Below are positions 1-5,406 of a DNA stretch of 6,676 bases, piece after piece; position 1 is the stretch's first letter; each line of letters begins with the position of its first letter. Both the position numbers and the translations under genes were made by a program. Where the stretch lies: the NCBI GenBank assembly GCA_013696365.1, contig JACCYS010000248.1, forward strand, positions 1 to 6,676. The letters run 5' to 3'. This DNA is from Nocardioidaceae bacterium (GTDB lineage Bacteria > Actinomycetota > Actinomycetes > Propionibacteriales > Nocardioidaceae). Below the pieces are notes generated by a model. The model was not told where the DNA came from and did no database searches. It worked only from the letters and a program-made list of their open reading frames with translations.

Positions 1-88
1 TGACCTCCGCGGGCGTGCTACGCACGTGGGCGGCCACCGGACTACCAGCACGGCGCACTCGGCCGCGCGGCGGGTAGCGAGTCTGCTG

Positions 89-103
89 GCCGCCCCGGGC
101 GGC
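89..103 (-). terminator. weak GC-rich hairpin after phoD, possible terminator
   Basis: A perfect 6-bp inverted repeat (GCCGCC / GGCGGC) with a 3-base loop lies 42 bases beyond the phoD stop codon. No T-run follows it in the direction of phoD transcription, so it is not a classical intrinsic terminator. GC-rich hairpins without a U tract are often proposed as terminators in actinobacteria, but such repeats also arise by chance at this base composition. I see nothing else in positions 1-144; the short open frames there do not look like protein. Confidence 0.25.
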
Positions 104-144
104 TGCTCATCAGCCGAGGACGACAAGGACCGTGCAGCCGGTGG

Positions 145-1701
145 TCAGACGGGTTGGGCCCCCGGAACGCCGTCCTCGATCGCGAACGACGCCCTGGTAC
201 GGACCGGTGCCCCCGGCGTGGTGACCACGTCGACCACGCGGTAGTCGGCGGTCCAGCCAGCCGGGGTGATGACGTTGCGCACATAGCCGCGGTTGCGGTT
301 GATGAACTTGATGTGCGGGTTCTCCGACAGCTGCACCGCGTCGCTCGGGTTCTGGTCGACACCGTCGCCGCCAGTGCTTATCGACGTACCCACCAGCTCG
401 GTGGCGACGGTGGCCGAGTCGGGGTCGTCGAAGTCGGCCTTGACGTCGCACACGTAGTTGGCGTGGACGTCGCCGGTGAGCACGACCGGGTTCGGGGTCC
501 CCACTGCGGCGACGTGGTCGCGCAGGCCGTCGCGGTCTGCCACATAGTTGTCCCAGGCGTCGGTGCTGAGGTTGACGGCCGGTCCCGCGGCGAAGTCGCG
601 CTGGGAGAAGAACACCTGCTGGGCCAGGATGTTCCACCGGGCCGTCGGGCCCGCGACGGCGTTCTGAAGCCAGGACTCCTGCTCGTCCCCGAGGATAGTG
701 CGAGCGGGGTCGAAGCGCTGGTCCTGCAGGGCCTGGTCGCTGCGATATTGCCGGGTGTCCAGCAGGTGCACATCGACGAGGTCGCCGAAGGTGAGGCGGC
801 GATAGAGCTGCATGTCGATGCCGCTCGGGAGCGAGGACCTGCGCAGCGGCATGTGCTCGTAGTAGGCCTGGAACGCAGCGGCCCGGCGGGCGAGGAACGC
901 GTCACGCGGCTGGGTCTGAGGATCCTGCGGCACCTCGTCGGCCCAGTTGTTGTCGATCTCGTGGTCGTCCAGGACAACGGCCCAGGCGAAGGCGGCGTGG
1001 GCGGCCTGCAGGTCGGCGTCCGCCTTGTACTGCGCGTACCGATTGCGGTACTCGACCAGGCTGACCGGCTCGCCGGTTCCCTCGTGCGGGCGGAGCGAGG
1101 CGGGGTCCGGGGCTCCCTCGTAGATGTAGTCTCCCAGCTGGACGACCAGGTCGAGATCCTCCTCCGACATGTGCCGGTGGGCGGTGAAGTAGCCGTGCGG
1201 GTAGGCCTGGCACGAGGTGAAGGCGAACGCGAACCGGTCGAGGCGCGCTCCCCTGGCTGGTGCCGTGCGGGTGCGGCCGACCGGACTCAGCTCGCTGCCC
1301 GCCCGGAATCGGTAGAAGTACTCGGCGCCAGGTCGCAGACCCTCGACCTCGGCGTGCACGGAGTGGCCGAGCCCGGGCCGGGAGACCTCTGCGTCGCTGG
1401 CCACCACGTCCCGGAACCGTTCGTCGGTCGCGACCTGCCACGCCACCGGCACCGGTCTGTCCGGCATCCCGCCGCCGGACAGCGGGTCCGGGGCCAGCCG
1501 GGTCCACAGGACGACGCCGCCGGGGAGCGGGTCGCCGGACGCGACGCCGAGGGTGAAGGGATCACGGATCGGGCGCGCCGGCTGGGCCGCGAGTGCCGCG
1601 GCGGGCGGCATGCCGAGAGCCGTGGCACCGGCGGCGACCGCTCCACCTAGGAGTACGGCGCGACGAGACACCCCGAATGAGGCGGTGGGCTGGGCAGGCA
1701 T
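145..1701 (-). CDS. phoD: Tat-exported alkaline phosphatase / phosphodiesterase, PhoD family
   Basis: This 518-residue protein is a secreted metallophosphoesterase that would release phosphate from phosphomono- and diesters outside the membrane. The N-terminus carries a twin-arginine signal (SRRAVLL at residues 12-18, a hydrophobic stretch to about 37, Ala-rich cleavage region near 36-40). The mature part begins with the PhoD N-terminal domain (GVASGDP 52-58, VLWTRL 64-69, a fibronectin-like segment to about 150). The catalytic domain follows: SCQ with Cys164, GDYIYE 190-195 (Asp191, Tyr194), DDHEIDNNW 245-253 and GDVH 410-413 (Asp411, His413). These match the Fe/Ca ligands described for Bacillus PhoD. 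Length is normal for actinobacterial PhoD. The ATG is chosen because GGAGGT lies 5 bases upstream (1706-1711) and the Tat signal starts directly after. It is transcribed away from the thiamine operon, and PHO-box-like repeats upstream suggest phosphate-starvation control (inferred). The family call is firm; the exact substrate is not. Confidence 0.95.
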   Translation of the reverse strand: MPAQPTASFGVSRRAVLLGGAVAAGATALGMPPAAALAAQPARPIRDPFTLGVASGDPLPGGVVLWTRLAPDPLSGGGMPDRPVPVAWQVATDERFRDVVASDAEVSRPGLGHSVHAEVEGLRPGAEYFYRFRAGSELSPVGRTRTAPARGARLDRFAFAFTSCQAYPHGYFTAHRHMSEEDLDLVVQLGDYIYEGAPDPASLRPHEGTGEPVSLVEYRNRYAQYKADADLQAAHAAFAWAVVLDDHEIDNNWADEVPQDPQTQPRDAFLARRAAAFQAYYEHMPLRRSSLPSGIDMQLYRRLTFGDLVDVHLLDTRQYRSDQALQDQRFDPARTILGDEQESWLQNAVAGPTARWNILAQQVFFSQRDFAAGPAVNLSTDAWDNYVADRDGLRDHVAAVGTPNPVVLTGDVHANYVCDVKADFDDPDSATVATELVGTSISTGGDGVDQNPSDAVQLSENPHIKFINRNRGYVRNVITPAGWTADYRVVDVVTTPGAPVRTRASFAIEDGVPGAQPV

Positions 1702-1711
1702 TCAGACCTCC

Positions 1712-1735
1712 GAGACTATGTGTGCGTACAGTCTC
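1712..1735. repeat. 6-bp dyad next to the phoD ribosome binding site
   Basis: GAGACT (1712-1717) and AGTCTC (1730-1735) are perfect inverted copies separated by 12 bases. Read on the phoD strand, the second arm directly abuts the GGAGG ribosome binding sequence. The dyad could be a protein operator or, if transcription starts upstream of 1735, a short leader hairpin. The symmetry is directly visible; any function is a guess. Confidence 0.35.
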
Positions 1736-1746
1736 ATTCGCCCAGA

Positions 1747-1779
1747 GCCGGGTGACGTACCGGCTGCGCCTGGATGAAC
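1747..1779 (-). promoter_or_regulatory. candidate PHO box (PhoP site) upstream of phoD
   Basis: Read toward phoD, three consecutive 11-base units fill this stretch. The first is GTTCATCCAGG (1769-1779), the second a degenerate CGCAGCCGGTA (1758-1768) and the third CGTCACCCGGC (1747-1757). Units one and three fit the actinobacterial PhoP direct-repeat pattern (roughly GTTCAYYYRGG in Streptomyces) and are in the expected 11-base phase. The array ends 45 bases before the phoD start codon. phoD is a well-known Pho-regulon gene, so context and motif agree. The middle unit is poor, so binding strength is uncertain. A perfect 10-bp palindrome, TGAACGTTCA, spans 1775-1784 at the far edge and creates a further divergent GTTCA half. 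Confidence 0.5.
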
Positions 1780-1781
1780 GT

Positions 1782-1813
1782 TCAGCCCAGTTTGGGTGGC
1801 CTACGTGGGCTGA
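1782..1813. repeat. 8-bp perfect inverted repeat with 16-bp spacer
   Basis: TCAGCCCA (1782-1789) and TGGGCTGA (1806-1813) are exact inverted copies. The left arm overlaps the palindrome at the edge of the candidate PHO box, and the plus-strand sequence GTTCAGCCCAG beginning at 1780 itself resembles a PHO unit. It could be an operator for phoD or for an upstream cytX promoter. Only the symmetry is seen. Confidence 0.35.
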
Positions 1814-1941
1814 CCCAGGCGCCAACCACGCGGAAGGCTCGGTGCCCGTATCCCAGAACACTTGACGACCCGGCGCGGTGGCTCGGTCACCGGGCACGTC
1901 GGGCTTCATGCCACCGGAGGAGCGGGGGGCACCCGCGGCCT

Positions 1942-1952
1942 GGTGGACCACC
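1942..1952. repeat. short dyad just upstream of the cytX -10 element
   Basis: GGTGG and CCACC flank a single A (1947). The dyad lies 6 bases upstream of the candidate -10 hexamer, within the region expected between -35 and -10, so a bound protein there could block polymerase. At this base composition it could also be chance. Confidence 0.2.
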
Positions 1953-1958
1953 CTGGCG

Positions 1959-1964
1959 TAAAGT
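1959..1964 (+). promoter_or_regulatory. candidate -10 element for the thiamine operon
   Basis: TAAAGT fits the actinobacterial -10 pattern TANNNT. Transcription would begin about 7 bases downstream, near 1971, immediately before the 5' strand of the riboswitch closing helix. No good -35 hexamer is found 16-18 bases upstream, which is common in these genomes. Support comes mainly from the hexamer and its position. Confidence 0.45.
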
Positions 1965-1972
1965 GGTGGCGT

Positions 1973-2072
1973 TGTGTGCGGGAGCTCGGAACGACCGGGC
2001 TGAGATTGCGGCTGGATGTGCCGCTGACCGCTGGAACCTGACCGGGTAATGCCGGCGTAGGGAGCGCGCATG
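1973..2072 (+). ncRNA. TPP riboswitch (THI element) controlling cytX and the thi operon
   Basis: The conserved thi-box parts occur in order. Helix P3 is GCTCGG (1984-1989) with CCGGGC (1995-2000), followed by CTGAGA (2000-2005). An optional P3a hairpin is GCGGC (2008-2012) with GCCGC (2020-2024). The pyrophosphate-side core follows: GAACCTGA (2034-2041), GGGTAATGCC (2044-2053) and GCGTAGGGA (2055-2063). A short P2 can form from 1979-1981 with 2028-2030. The closing helix P1 can form from TGTGCG (1975-1980) with CGCGCA (2065-2070), extendable by G-U pairs to 1973-2072. The AGGGAG ribosome binding site (2059-2064) is the end of the conserved core, and the start-codon A is in P1. TPP binding would therefore most simply block translation initiation. 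I see no separate terminator before the gene. Confidence 0.95.
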
Positions 2073-3422
2073 GACACGTCTGGTACGCATCGCCCCGTGG
2101 GGGTGCTTGAGGCTCCGCTGACCTTGGCGGCATCCCCGCCGCGGCCGCTCGGGCTTGCCTCGACTACCGCGTTCTGGTGGAACCTGGGCATCAGCTTGTT
2201 GCTGCCGGTGGCCGCGGTCTACGTGGTCTTGCCGAACCGCCCGCTGTGGGTGAGCCTGCTAGCGATCGTGGTGGGGGCGGTCATCGGTGGCACTCTGCTG
2301 GGGCTGGCGGCGGCTCCGGGCGCGCGCGAAGGCGTACCGGCGATGGTTCTGCTGCGCGGCCTGCTCGGCCGGCGGGTGTCGTATGTGCCGACGGTGGCCA
2401 ACCTGGCCCAATGCGTAGGGTGGGCGACCTTCGAGATCGTGGTCATCGCCGAGGCTGCCTCGCGCATCCTAGGGACCCCTGAGTGGCCGTGGGTCCTCGG
2501 TGCCGGTGCGCTGGCCACCACCATGGCCCTGCGCCCGCTGGGGGTGGTGCGCCTGCTGGCCCGCTACGCGGTCTGGGTCGCCCTGGTCGCAGTGGTCTAT
2601 CTGTTCGTCCAGGTTCTTGCCCAGCCGCTGCCGGCCCGGCCGCAGGCCGGTCAGGCGGCGTCGTTCTGGACCGCGGTCGATGTCGTGATCGCCCTGCCTG
2701 TGTCGTGGGCGCCGTTGGCTGCCGACTACACCCGTCATGTGCGCACCGCCCGGACGGCGGGAGTCGGTGCGGGACTCGGTTACGGCGCGGCAACGATCGT
2801 CTTCTTCACCCTAGGCGTGCTCGCCCTCGTGGCGTACGACGCCGGGGGACTCGACGTCATCGACGCCTTGCTGGCGGTGCCGCTGGGTGCGCTCGCGCTG
2901 CTGGTCCTGGTCGTCATCGAGCTGGACGAGGCCTTCGCCAACGTCTACTCGACCGCGGTGTCGAGCCAGAACATCGCCGCGCGCCTGGACCGCCGGGTCA
3001 TGGCCGTGGGCGTGGGAACGCTCGCGACGCTGCTCGCGTTGAGCTTCGACATCGTCGCCTATGAGCCGTTCTTGTTCCTGATCGGGTCGATCTTCGTCCC
3101 GCTGGTCGGGGTGCTCGTCGTCGCCTACTACGTACTGCCCCGGGGTGGGTGGGATGTCTCGGGGACCGCTCCCGCCCGGCCACTGCTGCTGCTGGCCTGG
3201 GCCGCCGGTTTCGTCGCCTACCAGCTCACCTTGCCGACGTTCTTTGCCGGGCCGGGCGCGGGTTGGACGGCGTGGTGGTCCGAGCGTCAGGGCGACTTGG
3301 GCATCGAGGCGGCCAATGGCTGGTCGGCCTCGCTGGTCAGTCTCGGTGTGGCGGCGGTCCTCACCGTCGTCGTCGGGCTGCCAGCGGTGGCGCGCGACCG
3401 CAGGCGTGGGACGCCGGTTTGA
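2070..3422 (+). CDS. cytX: CytX-like NCS1 transporter, probable hydroxymethylpyrimidine (HMP) importer
   Basis: This 450-residue inner-membrane protein belongs to the NCS1 nucleobase-cation symporter family and most resembles the CytX branch linked to thiamine genes. It is strongly hydrophobic from about residue 35, consistent with roughly 12 membrane segments. Family-like stretches are WWNLGISLLLP (36-46), the loop MVLLRGLLGRRVSYVP (92-107), VGWATFEIVVIAEAA (116-130), LPVSWAPLAADYTRH (209-223) and ELDEAFANVYSTAVSSQN (284-301). The ATG at 2070 sits 5 bases after AGGGAG, which is the 3' end of the TPP riboswitch. It is the first gene of the operon and ends 8 bases before thiE. HMP as substrate is inferred from the riboswitch, the thi neighbours and the subfamily; cytosine or another pyrimidine cannot be excluded from sequence alone. 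Confidence 0.85.
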   Translation: MDTSGTHRPVGVLEAPLTLAASPPRPLGLASTTAFWWNLGISLLLPVAAVYVVLPNRPLWVSLLAIVVGAVIGGTLLGLAAAPGAREGVPAMVLLRGLLGRRVSYVPTVANLAQCVGWATFEIVVIAEAASRILGTPEWPWVLGAGALATTMALRPLGVVRLLARYAVWVALVAVVYLFVQVLAQPLPARPQAGQAASFWTAVDVVIALPVSWAPLAADYTRHVRTARTAGVGAGLGYGAATIVFFTLGVLALVAYDAGGLDVIDALLAVPLGALALLVLVVIELDEAFANVYSTAVSSQNIAARLDRRVMAVGVGTLATLLALSFDIVAYEPFLFLIGSIFVPLVGVLVVAYYVLPRGGWDVSGTAPARPLLLLAWAAGFVAYQLTLPTFFAGPGAGWTAWWSERQGDLGIEAANGWSASLVSLGVAAVLTVVVGLPAVARDRRRGTPV

Positions 3423-3430
3423 GGACTGGA

Positions 3431-4057
3431 ATGAGGACTGGGTTCGGGCGGCTGCATGTGCTCACCGACGCGCGTGGTGGCCGCGACGCACTCGCGGTGG
3501 TGGCGGCGGCGGTCGCGGCCGGCGCCCCGGTGGTGCAGGTCCGCGCGAAGGGCTGCACCGATCGGGTGCTGTATGAGTTCGCGCGTCGGGTCGTAGAGCT
3601 CTGTACGGCGGCCGGGGCGGCCTGCATCGTCAACGACCGCGCCGACGTGGCACTCGCCGTCGACGCCATGGGAACCCACCTCGGGAACGAGGATCTGCCG
3701 ATCGCCGCTGTGCGTCGGATCGCGGGACCGGGGCACCTGATCGGGGGGACCGCACGGGATCCGGCGGGGGCCGCCGCACTGGTCACGGCCGGCGCCGACT
3801 ATCTCGGAGTCGGTCCCGCATACCTGACCACCACCAAGGCCGGTTTGCCGGCCCCGCTAGGTCCGGCAGGCGTCGCCGCAGTGGCGAGAGCGGTCGACGT
3901 CCCGGTGATCGCGATCGGCGGGGTCACCGCCCAGCGTGCCCCAGAGCTCCTGGCCGCTGGCGCGTGCGGGGTGGCCGTGGTGACAGCCATCTCCGAGGCG
4001 GTGGATCCGGCGGACGCGACCCGGACGCTGCTGCGGCTGTTGGACGGCTCACCTTGA
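3431..4057 (+). CDS. thiE: thiamine phosphate synthase
   Basis: This 208-residue TIM-barrel enzyme condenses HMP pyrophosphate with thiazole phosphate to form thiamine phosphate and pyrophosphate. Key family positions are present: VQVRAK (35-40; Gln36, Arg38, Lys40), IVND (66-69) with Asp69, and HLGNED (83-88) with Asp88, the two acids expected to bind Mg. The pyrophosphate loop YLTTTK (131-136) and the phosphate-binding IGG (162-164) are also present. The usual LREK is VRAK here, and the Ser of the usual GxS element appears as Thr107 (GGT), variants that fit what I recall of actinobacterial ThiE. The ATG at 3431 is chosen because GAGG lies 6 bases upstream and the protein starts at the first barrel strand (RLHVLTD); the frame stays open upstream only through cytX. 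It follows cytX by 8 bases and overlaps the thiO start by 4. Length is normal. Confidence 0.92.
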   Translation: MRTGFGRLHVLTDARGGRDALAVVAAAVAAGAPVVQVRAKGCTDRVLYEFARRVVELCTAAGAACIVNDRADVALAVDAMGTHLGNEDLPIAAVRRIAGPGHLIGGTARDPAGAAALVTAGADYLGVGPAYLTTTKAGLPAPLGPAGVAAVARAVDVPVIAIGGVTAQRAPELLAAGACGVAVVTAISEAVDPADATRTLLRLLDGSP

Positions 4058-5211
4058 CCGCCACGGTGCCCGACGCGGTGGCCGATGTCGCGGTCGCCGG
4101 CGGCGGGCTGATCGGGCTCGGGGTGGCGTGGCGCTGTGCGCAACGCGGCCTGTCGGTGACCCTCGCCGATGACGTCCTCGAGGCCGGCGCCTCCTACGCC
4201 GCGGCGGGAATGCTGGCGCCGGTGACCGAGGCCGCCTATGGGGAGGAGGGGCTGCTCGAGCTGTGCCGGGCATCGCTGGCACGGTTCCCCGCGTTTGTCG
4301 CCGAGGTCGAGCACGCGAGCGGCATCGACGTCGGGCTGCGCACGATCGGCACGATGGTTGTCGGATTCGACGCCGACGACATGCGGGCGCTCGACGAGCT
4401 GTACGACTTCCAACGCGAGCTGGGGCTGGCCGTCGAGCGGGTCACCGCTCGTGAGGCACGGCGGCGCGAACCGGCGCTGACGCCGCGGCTGCGCGGCGCC
4501 CTGCAGGTGGCCGACGACCACTCCGTGGACGCCCGAGCGCTGCATGCCGGCCTGCTGGCGACGGCGCAGGCAGCCGGCGTGCGGCTGGTGAGGTCCAAGG
4601 TGGCGGCGCTGTGCGTCGAGCACGGCCGGGCCACCGGCCTGCGGCTGGCCGACGGCACCACACTGGCTGCTGAGTCGGTGGTGCTGGCGCTCGGCGCGTG
4701 GAGCGCGTCGCTGCCGGGTGTGCCACCGCTGCCGGTACGCCCGGTCAAAGGCCAGATCTTGCGGCTGCGTGGTGGCGCCGAGTCTCCGGGCCCGCTCGGC
4801 GGGACGGTGCGTGCCCTGGTCCGCGGCCGCCCGGTCTACCTCGTCCCCTCTGCACATGACCGGCTGATCATCGGCGCCACGGTCGAGGAGAAGGGCTATG
4901 ACACCACGGTCACCGCCGGCGCGGTGCACGACCTGCTGCGCGACGCGATCGAGGTCGTTCCCGGCGTCACCGAGCTGCAGCTGGTCGAGACCCTCGCCCG
5001 GTGTCGACCCGGCACACCTGACAACGCCCCGATCCTTGGACCATCGGCCACGCCGGGCCTGGCGTTGGCCACCGGGCATTACCGCAACGGGGTGCTGCTC
5101 ACGCCGGTGACGAGCGACGCGGTCGCCGAGCTGCTGGTGTCGGGGAAGCTGCCCGATCTCGCCGCCCCCTTCGCTGCGGACCGATTCGAGAGGTGGAACC
5201 AGTGCGGATAA
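4054..5211 (+). CDS. thiO: glycine oxidase ThiO (FAD-dependent)
   Basis: This 385-residue flavoprotein of the DAO family would oxidise glycine to dehydroglycine, the imine used by ThiG. The N-terminal Rossmann motif AGGGLIG (15-21) gives GxGxxG for FAD. SYAAAGMLAP further on is typical of ThiO. Near the C-terminus CRPGTPDNAPILGP contains Arg318, and GHYRNGVLLTP contains Arg344, corresponding to the conserved substrate-site arginines. The start is uncertain. A TTG at 4054 overlaps the thiE stop (TTGA) and has GGACGG 6 bases upstream, suggesting translational coupling. A GTG at 4066 or 4078 would also keep the FAD motif but lacks a binding site. The end overlaps the thiS start by 10 bases. Function is confident; the first 4-8 residues are not. 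Confidence 0.93.
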   Translation: MTATVPDAVADVAVAGGGLIGLGVAWRCAQRGLSVTLADDVLEAGASYAAAGMLAPVTEAAYGEEGLLELCRASLARFPAFVAEVEHASGIDVGLRTIGTMVVGFDADDMRALDELYDFQRELGLAVERVTAREARRREPALTPRLRGALQVADDHSVDARALHAGLLATAQAAGVRLVRSKVAALCVEHGRATGLRLADGTTLAAESVVLALGAWSASLPGVPPLPVRPVKGQILRLRGGAESPGPLGGTVRALVRGRPVYLVPSAHDRLIIGATVEEKGYDTTVTAGAVHDLLRDAIEVVPGVTELQLVETLARCRPGTPDNAPILGPSATPGLALATGHYRNGVLLTPVTSDAVAELLVSGKLPDLAAPFAADRFERWNQCG

Positions 5212-5402
5212 CCATCAACGGCGTCGCCACCGACGTCGAGGACGAGACCACGGTGGCGGATCTGGTCAGCGGGCGCGCCGAGGACCGCAGCCGGGTCGCG
5301 GTGGCGGTCAACGCAGAGGTTGTGCCGCGCAGCCAGTGGGAAGCGACGTCACTAGGGCCCGAGGACAGCATCGAGCTACTCGCCGCCACGGCAGGAGGAT
5401 GA
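5202..5402 (+). CDS. thiS: sulfur carrier protein ThiS
   Basis: This 66-residue ubiquitin-fold protein carries sulfur as a C-terminal thiocarboxylate to ThiG. It starts MRITINGV, has the β-grasp pattern with VAVNAEVVPRSQW (33-45) and ends in the required Gly-Gly (65-66). Length is exactly typical. The GTG at 5202 is chosen over the in-frame GTG at 5193 because AGGTGG ends 5 bases upstream and because it gives the usual N-terminus; the earlier start has no well-spaced site and adds MEP. It overlaps the end of thiO by 10 bases and lies 4 bases before thiG. An adenylating enzyme (ThiF or a MoeB-like protein) is needed and is not in the window. Confidence 0.95.
   Translation: MRITINGVATDVEDETTVADLVSGRAEDRSRVAVAVNAEVVPRSQWEATSLGPEDSIELLAATAGG
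5393..5399 (+). promoter_or_regulatory. thiG ribosome binding site inside the thiS Gly-Gly codons
   Basis: AGGAGGA is a near-perfect Shine-Dalgarno sequence 7 bases before the thiG ATG. The two GGA codons within it (5394-5399) encode the essential terminal Gly-Gly of ThiS, so protein and translation constraints coincide. This may help keep ThiS and ThiG synthesis in step (inferred). Confidence 0.9.
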
Positions 5403-5406
5403 AACC

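Larger units (their letters stand above)
1702..2069. other. divergent intergenic control region between phoD and cytX
   Basis: These 368 bases hold no credible protein gene; a minus-strand frame running through them would translate the riboswitch and has no family-like sequence. From left to right I see the phoD ribosome binding site (1706-1711), a 6-bp dyad (1712-1735), a PHO-box-like array (1747-1779), an 8-bp inverted repeat (1782-1813), a short dyad (1942-1952), a -10-like hexamer (1959-1964) and the TPP riboswitch (about 1973-2072). Between about 1814 and 1941 I see nothing firm. Confidence 0.85.

Noticed and set aside
26..244. 72-codon plus-strand frame at the left edge
   Set aside because: It overlaps the 3' end of phoD, has no clear ribosome binding site and no recognisable protein features.
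154..1650. 498-codon open frame on the plus strand opposite phoD
   Set aside because: It is the antisense shadow of a clearly recognisable phoD; its translation has no family motifs and arises from high-GC codon structure.
1713..1718. TAGTCT on the minus strand as the phoD -10
   Set aside because: Transcription would begin inside or at the ribosome binding site, leaving no usable leader.
1862..1867. TTGACG as a -35 element for the thiamine operon
   Set aside because: A perfect -35 hexamer by sequence, but no -10-like TANNNT lies 16-19 bases downstream, and it is too far from the TAAAGT at 1959.
1562..2191. 209-codon minus-strand frame across the intergenic region
   Set aside because: It overlaps the phoD signal peptide, the TPP riboswitch and the start of cytX, and its translation is compositionally random.
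3149..3430. Upstream extension of the thiE frame into cytX
   Set aside because: The extra 94 codons lie inside cytX and read as an Arg/Gly-rich shadow; ATG 3431 has a ribosome binding site and the normal N-terminus.
3964..4053. Upstream extension of thiO into thiE
   Set aside because: The added 30 residues are Gly/Arg-rich shadow sequence and precede the normal FAD-binding N-terminus.
3799..5079. 426-codon open frame on the minus strand opposite thiE and thiO
   Set aside because: Low-complexity Arg/Gln/Gly-rich translation opposite two well-recognised genes; no upstream signals or domain-like stretch.
5193..5201. Earlier GTG start for thiS
   Set aside because: No well-spaced binding site; GTG 5202 follows AGGTGG by 5 bases and gives the standard 66-residue ThiS.
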